51,560 bases of DNA, from positions 1 through 51,560 of the forward strand of contig CAJNDS010000919.1 of the NCBI GenBank assembly GCA_905221605.1. Direction: 5' to 3'. The position numbers were made by a program, and so were the translations under genes. Under the pieces are notes generated by a model that worked only from the letters and a program-made list of their open reading frames with translations, was not told the origin of the DNA and searched no databases. The DNA comes from Symbiodinium natans. Its lineage: Eukaryota > Sar > Dinophyceae > Suessiales > Symbiodiniaceae. How positions within the stretch are numbered: the first letter of the stretch is position 1; every line of letters starts with the position of its first letter. Shown here piece by piece: positions 45,117 through 51,560 of this stretch.

Positions 45117-48100
45117 GCAAAGATACCGACCCACCAAAGGCCTTACAATTAAGTAAACAATGCAAATTTCTTCAAGATTGATCTGTCTCCAATCCTTACC
45201 CTTGACCCACCGAAGATCTAACAACGTAAAGGACCCAAGTTTCCTCAAAATCCATTTTCGATCTTCAAAATTTAGGGCTTCGGGTTTAGACTTGTTTTGG
45301 TCACCGACACTAACTTTTTAGTCACCGACACTGACTACTATACTAAATGCATCGCCCGGTTTGGGTCAACCAAAGTGACCATTTGTTGCAAATGCTTCAC
45401 GGTTTAGGGTTTAGGCCTGTTTTTCGCTTTAGGGTTCAGGGTTTAGGGGGCTTAGTTTAGAGTTTCAGGGTTTAGGGCCCAGGGTATTAAACACCAATTG
45501 GCGGCAACAAATTGTACTTCTCCCCATCTTTGAGAATCAAGCACACATTGGTGGCAACAAATCGTACTTCTTCCCATCTTTAACAATCAAGGACTGCTGG
45601 CAACAAATCGTACTTCTTCCCATCTTTGACAATCAAGCACAAATTGCTGGCAACAAATCGTACTTCTTTCCATCTTTGACAATCAAGCACAAATTGCTGG
45701 CAACAAATCGTACTTCTTCCCATCTTTGGCGACAAATCGTACACCTTGCCATGCCTCGCATAGATACCGACCCACCGAAGGCCTTACAATTAAGTAAACA
45801 ATACAAATTTCTTCAAGATCGATCTATCTCCAATCCTTTACCCTCGACCCACCGAAGACCTAACAACTACGTAAAGGACCCAAGTTTCCTCAAGATCCAT
45901 CTTCGATCTTCAAAATTTAGGGCTTAGGGTTTAGGGTGTCGGGTTTAGACTTGTTTTGGTCACCGACACTGACTACTATACTAAATGCATCGCCCGGTTT
46001 GGGTCAACCAAAGTGACCATTTGTTGCAAATGCTTCACGGTTTAGGGTTTAGGCCTGTTTTTCGCTTTAGGGTTCAGGGTTTAGGGGGCTTAGTTTAGGG
46101 TTTCAGGGTTTAGGGCCCAGGGTATTAAACACCAATTGGCGGCAACAAATCGTACTTCTCCCCATCTTTGAGAATCAAGCACACATTGGTGGCAACAAAT
46201 CGTACTTCTTCCCATCTTTGACAATCAAGCACAAATTGCTGGCAACAAATCGTACTTCTTTCCATCTTTGACAATCAAGCACAAATTGCTGGCAACAAAT
46301 CGTACTTCTTCCCATCTTTGGCGACAAATCGTACACCTTGCCATGCCTCGCATAGATACCGACCCACCGAAGGCCTTACAATTAAGTAAACAATACAAAT
46401 TTCTTCAAGATCGATCTATCTCCAATCCTTTACCCTCGACCCACCGAAGTCCTTACAACTACGTAGACGACCCAAGTTTCCTCAAGATCCATCTTCGAGC
46501 TTTAAAATTTAGGGCTGAGGGTTGAGGGTGTCGGGTTTAGGCTTGTTTCGGTCACCGACACTGACTACTTTACTAAATGCGTCGCCCGGTTCGGGTCAAC
46601 CAAACTGACCAATTTTTGCAAATGCTTCACGGTTGAGGGTTTAGGCCTGATTTTTTGGTTTAGGGTTTAGGGTTTAGGAGGCTTAATTTAGGGTTTCAAG
46701 TCTTTAGAATTCAGGGTTTAGGGCCCAGGGTATTAAACACCAATTGGCGGCAACAAATCGTACTTCTCCCCATCTTTGAGAATCAAGCACACATGGGTGG
46801 CAATAAATCGTACTTCTTCCCATCTTTGACAATAAAGCACAAACTGCTGGCAACAAATCATACTTCTTCCCATCTTTGACAATTGCTGGCAACAAATCGT
46901 ACTTCTTCCCATCTTTGGCGACAAATCGTACACCTTGCCATGCCTCGCATAGATACCGACCCACCGAAGGCCTTACAATTAAGTAAACAATACAAATTTC
47001 TTCAAGATCGATCTATCTCCAATCCTTTACCTCGACCCACCGAAGACCTAACAACTACGTAAAGGACCCAAGTTTCCTCAAGATCCATCTTCGATCTTCA
47101 AAATTTAGGGCTTAGGGTTTAGGGTGTCGGGTTTAGACTTGTTTTGGTCACCGACACTGACTACTATACCAAATGCGTCGCCCGGTTTGGGTCAACCAAA
47201 GTGACCATTTGTTGCAAATGCTTCACGGTTTAGGGTTTAGGCCTGTTTTTCGCTTTAGGGTTCAGGGTTTAGGGGGCTTAGTTTAGGGTTTCAGGGTTTA
47301 GGGCCCAGGGTATTAAACACCAATTGGCGGCAACAAATCGTACTTCTCCCCATCTTTGAGAATCAAGCACACATTGGTGGCAACAAATCGTACTTCTTCC
47401 CATCTTTGACAATCAAGGACAAACTGCTGGCAACAAATCGTACTTCTTCCCATCTTTGACAATCAAGCACAAATTGTTGGCAACAAATCGTACTTCTTTC
47501 CATCTTTGACAATCAAGCACAAATTGCTGGCAACAAATCGTACTTCTTCCCATCTTTGGCGACAAATCGTACACCTTGCCATGCCTCGCATAAATACCGA
47601 CCCACCGAAGGCCTTACAATTAAGTAAACAATACAAATTTCTTCAAGATCGATCTATCTCCAATCCTTTACCCTCGACCCACCGAAGTCCTTACAACTAC
47701 GTAGACGACCCAAGTTTCCTCAAGATCCATCTTCGAGCTTTAAAATTTAGGGCTTAGGGTTTAGGGTGTCGGGTTTAGACTTGTTTTGGTCACCGACACT
47801 GACTACTATACCAAATGCATCGCCCGGTTTGGGTCAACCAAAGTGACCATTTGTTGCAAATGCTTCACGGTTTAGGGTTTAGGCCTGTTTTTCGCTTTAG
47901 GGTTCAGGGTTTAGGGGGCTTAGTTTAGGGTTTCAGGGTTTAGGGCCCAGGGTATTAAACACCAATTGGCGGCAACAAATCGTACTTCTCCCCATCTTTG
48001 AGAATCAAGCACACATTGGTGGCAACAAATCGTACTTCTTCCCATCTTTGACAATCAAGCACAAATTGCTGGCAACAAATCGTACTTCTTTCCATCTTTG

Positions 48101-51100
48101 ACAATCAAGCACAAATTGCTGGCAACAAATCGTACTTCTTTCCATCTTTGACAATCAAGCACAAATTGCTGGCAACAAATCGTACTTCTTCCCATCTTTG
48201 GCAACAAATCGTACACCTTGCCATGCCTCGCATAGATACCGACCCACCGAAGGCCTTACAATTAAGTAAACAATACAAATTTCTTCAAGATCGATCTATC
48301 TCCAATCCTTTACCCTCGACCCACCGAAGTCCTTACAACTACGTAGACGACCCAAGTTTCCTCAAGATCCATCTTCGAGCTTTAAAATTTAGGGCTGAGG
48401 GTTGAGGGTGTCGGCTTTAGGCTTGTTTCGGTCACCGACACTGACTACTTTACTAAATGCGTCGCCCGGTTCGGGTCAACCAAACCGACCAATTTTTGCA
48501 AATGCTTCACGGTTGAGGGTTTAGGCCTGATTTTTTGGTTTAGGGTTTAGGGTTTAGGAGGCTTAATTTAGGGTTTCAAGTCTTTAGAATTCAGGGTTTA
48601 GGGCCCAGGGTATTAAACACCAATTGGCGGCAACAAATCGTACTTCTCCCCATCTTTGAGAATCAAGCACACATGGGTGACAATAAATCATACTTCTTCC
48701 CATCTTTGACAATAAAGCACAAACTGCTGGCAACAAATCATACTTCTTCCCATCTTTGACAATTGCTGGCAACAAATCGTACTTCTTCCCATCTTTGGCG
48801 ACAAATCGTACACCTTGCCATGCCTCGCATAGATACCGACCCACCGAAGGCCTTACAATTAAGTAAACAATACAAATTTCTTCAAGATCGATCTATCTCC
48901 AATCCTTTACCCTCGACCCACCGAAGACCTAACAACTACGTAAAGGACCCAAGTTTCCTCAAGATCCATCTTCGATGTTCAAAATTTAGGGCTTAGGGTT
49001 TAGGGTGTCGGGTTTAGACTTGTTTTGGTCACCGACACTGACTACTATACCAAATGCGTCGTCCGGTTTGGGTCAACCAAAGTGACCATTTGTTGCAAAT
49101 GCTTCACGGTTTAGGGTTTAGGCCTGTTTTTCGCTTTAGGGTTCAGGGTTTAGGGGGCTTAGTTTAGGGTTTCAGGGTTTAGGGCCAGGGTATTAAACAC
49201 CAATTGGCGGCAACAAATCGTACTTCTCCCCATCTTTGAGAATCAAGCACACATTGGTGGCAACAAATCGTACTTCTTCCCATCTTTGACAATCAAGGAC
49301 AAACTGCTGGCAACAAATCGTACTTCTTCCCATCTTTGACAATCAAGCACAAATTGTTGGCAACAAATCGTACTTCTTTCCATCTTTGACAATCAAGCAC
49401 AAATTGCTGGCAACAAATCGTACTTCTTCCCATCTTTGGCGACAAATCGTACACCTTGCCATGCCTCGCATAGATACCGACCCACCGAAGGCCTTACAAT
49501 TAAGTAAACAATACAAATTTCTTCAAGATCGATCTATCTCCAATCCTTTACCCTCGACGCACCGAAGACCTAACAACTACGTAAAGGACCCAAGTTTCCT
49601 CAAGATCCATCTTCGATCTTCAAAATTTAGGGCTTAGGGTTTAGGGTGTCGGGTTTAGACTTGTTTTGGTCACCGACACTGACTACTATACTAAATGCAT
49701 CGCCCGGTTTGGGTCAACCAAAGTGACCATTTGTTGCAAATGCTTCACGGTTTAGGGTTTAGGCCTGTTTTTCGCTTTAGGGTTCAGGGTTTAGGGGGCT
49801 TAGTTTAGGGTTTCAGGGTTTAGGGCCCAGGGTATTAAACACCAATTGGCGGCAACAAATCGTACTTCTCCCCATCTTTGAGAATCAAGCACACATTGGT
49901 GGCAACAAATCGTACTTCTTCCCATCTTTGACAATCAAGGACAAACTGCTGGCAACAAATCGTACTTCTTCCCATCTTTGACAATCAAGCACAAATTGCT
50001 GGCAACAAATCGTACTTCTTTCCATCTTTGACAATCAAGCACAAATTGCTGGCAACAAATCGTACTTCTTCCCATCTTTGGCGACAAATCGTACACCTTG
50101 CCATGCCTCGCATAGATACCGGCCCACCGAAGGCCTTACAATTAAGTAAACAATACAAATTTCTTCAAGATCGATCTATCTCCAATCCTTTACCCTCGAC
50201 CCACCGAAGTCCTTACAACTACGTAGACGACCCAAGTTTCCTCAAGATCCATCTTCGAGCTTTAAAATTGAGGGCTGAGGGTTGAGGGTGTCGGGTTTAG
50301 GCTTGTTTCGGTCACCGACACTGACTACTTTACTAAATGCGTCGCCCGGTTCGGGTCAACCAAACTGACCAATTTTTGCAAATGCTTCACGGTTGAGGGT
50401 TTAGGCCTGATTTTTTGGTTTAGGGTTTAGGGTTTAGGAGGCTTAATTTAGGGTTTCAAGTCTTTAGAATTCAGGGTTTAGGGCCCAGGGTATTAAACAC
50501 CAATTGGCGGCAACAAATCGTACTTCCCATCTTTGAGAATCAAGCACACATGGGTGGCAATAAATCGTACTTCTTCCCATCTTTGACAATAAAGCACAAA
50601 CTGCTGGCAACAAATCATACTTCTTCCCATCTTTGACAATTGCTGGCAACAAATCGTACTTCTTCCCATCTTTGGCGACAAACCGTACACCTTGCCATGC
50701 CTCGCATAGATACCGACCCACCGAAGGCCTTACAATTAAGTAAACAATACAAATTTCTTCAAGATCGATCTATCTCCAATCCTTTACCCTCGACCCACCG
50801 AAGACCTAACAACTACGTAAAGGACCCAAGTTTCCTCAAGATCCATCTTCGATCTTCAAAATTTAGGGCTTAGGGTTTAGGGTGTCGGGTTTAGACTTGT
50901 TTTGGTCACCGACACTGACTACTATACCAAATGCGTCGCCCGGTTTGGGTCAACCAAAGTGACCATTTGTTGCAAATGCTTCATGGTTTAGGGTTTAGGC
51001 CTGTTTTTCGCTTTAGGGTTCAGGGTTTAGGGGGCTTAGTTTAGGGTTTCAGAGTTTAGGGCCCAGGGTATTAAACACCAATTGGCGGCAACAAATCGTA

Positions 51101-51560
51101 CTTCTCCCCATCTTTGAGAATCAAGCACACATTGGTGGCAACAAATCGTACTTCTTCCCATCTTTGACAATCAAGGACAAACTGCTGGCAACAAATCGTA
51201 CTTCTTCCCATCTTTGACAATCAAGCACAAATTGTTGGCAACAAATCGTACTTCTTTCCATCTTTGACAATCAAGCACAAATTGCTGGCAACAAATCGTA
51301 CTTCTTCCCATCTTTGGCGACAAATCGTACACCTTGCCATGCCTCGCATAAATACCGACCCACCGAAGGCCTTACAATTAAGTAAACAATACAAATTTCT
51401 TCAAGATCGATCTATCTCCAATCCTTTACCCTCGACCCACCGAAGTCCTTACAACTACGTAAACGACCCAAGTTTCCTCAAGATCCATCTTCGAGCTTTA
51501 AAATTTAGGGCTTAGGGTTTAGGGTGTCGGGTTTAGACTTGTTTTGGTCACCGACACTGA
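45117..51560 (+). repeat. Satellite array: about 620-bp monomers in a 1.88-kb higher-order repeat
   Basis: Monomers are aligned on ATGCCTCGCATA at 45751, 46343, 46940, 47581, 48223, 48820, 49461, 50103, 50697 and 51339, with intervals 592, 597, 641, 642, 597, 641, 642, 594, 642. The 597-641-642 pattern gives a 1880-bp trimer. Two sequence classes exist: GAAGACCTAACAAC with CGATCTTCAAAA, and GAAGTCCTTACAAC with CGAGCTTTAAAA; class order suggests a six-monomer (about 3.76-kb) super-period. Each monomer contains clusters of TTTAGGG/TTCAGGG. The first, left-most monomer (45117-45480) is partial and the array runs off the window. Confidence 0.9.
47331..47572 (+). repeat. 50-bp subrepeats within the satellite (example block)
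   Basis: In each monomer a 50-bp unit, GGCAACAAATCGTACTTCTT followed by CCCATCTTTGACAATCAAGC and ACAAATTGCT, is repeated two to five times. Copy number differs between monomers and explains the 592/597 versus 641/642 lengths. The units abut with no unique spacers. Confidence 0.85.

Noticed and set aside
47331-47572. 50-bp direct repeats resembling a CRISPR array
   Set aside because: Units are contiguous with no unique spacers, and the setting is a eukaryotic satellite.
45676-51515. Repeated 77-85-codon plus-strand frames in every satellite monomer, and matching minus-strand frames
   Set aside because: They coincide with the satellite period, most begin at TTG, and the copy after 46940 loses the frame through a one-base deletion (TTACCTCGACC). 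No sign of coding selection.

Overview
The window looks like nuclear DNA of a dinoflagellate, probably a Symbiodiniaceae/Suessiales-like species. This rests on: degenerate TTTAGGG telomere-type repeats spread through it; GC-rich, long reading frames of retroelement type; tandem, unidirectional duplicated genes whose introns seem to use both GT and GA donors; and a 10-nt match to the dinoflagellate spliced leader just upstream of the first pol frame. No bacterial operon signals, rRNA, tRNA or CRISPR were recognised. The taxon is an inference.

Layout. (1) 1-9.1 kb: minus-strand exons of at least two paralogous tandem genes (Gly/Trp-rich, poly-Gln coiled coil, Lys-Gly-rich), copy B at about 6.5-9.1 kb and copy A at about 2.45-4.7 kb, plus an isolated Ser-rich exon at 0.2-0.4 kb and an AT-rich island present only in copy B. 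(2) 9.1-10.0 kb: telomere-like repeats. (3) 10.0-23.0 kb: a large Ty3/gypsy-related retroelement with an unusual order: retropepsin, zinc linker, RT thumb + RNase H, integrase, a Rossmann/methyltransferase-like module, then RT fingers + palm (YVDD). It is followed by a Gag-like block that starts with a myristoylation-type N terminus and a Tpt1/KptA-type RNA 2'-phosphotransferase domain, then coiled coil, C2H2, RanBP2 and SWIM-like zinc fingers and a membrane segment. The frames are broken by several shifts, so this copy is probably decaying, or is read by frameshifting or splicing. (4) 23.0-34.9 kb: an unassigned gene cluster: a helical acidic protein (+), a proline-rich protein with a DHD motif (-), an alpha/beta-hydrolase-like protein lacking the serine (-), and divergently a very long plus frame joining a GxSxG hydrolase-like region to an SF1 (UPF1-like) helicase, continuing after one in-frame TGA and one -1 shift to 34.9 kb. 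(5) 34.9-37.3 kb: nested duplications carrying broken copies of the minus-strand hydrolase gene. (6) 37.4-38.3 kb: two tandem repeat arrays. (7) 38.3-45.1 kb: sparse candidate exons, inverted repeats and a broken Ty1/copia RT. (8) 45.1 kb to the end: a roughly 620-bp satellite in a 1.88-kb higher-order array, each monomer carrying 50-bp subrepeats and telomere-like motifs.

The strongest candidates for something undescribed are the permuted Pol linked to a Tpt1-domain Gag-like protein, and the hydrolase-SF1 helicase module with its divergent hydrolase partner and nearby decayed copies. No similarity search was possible; all family calls are from motifs read by eye.
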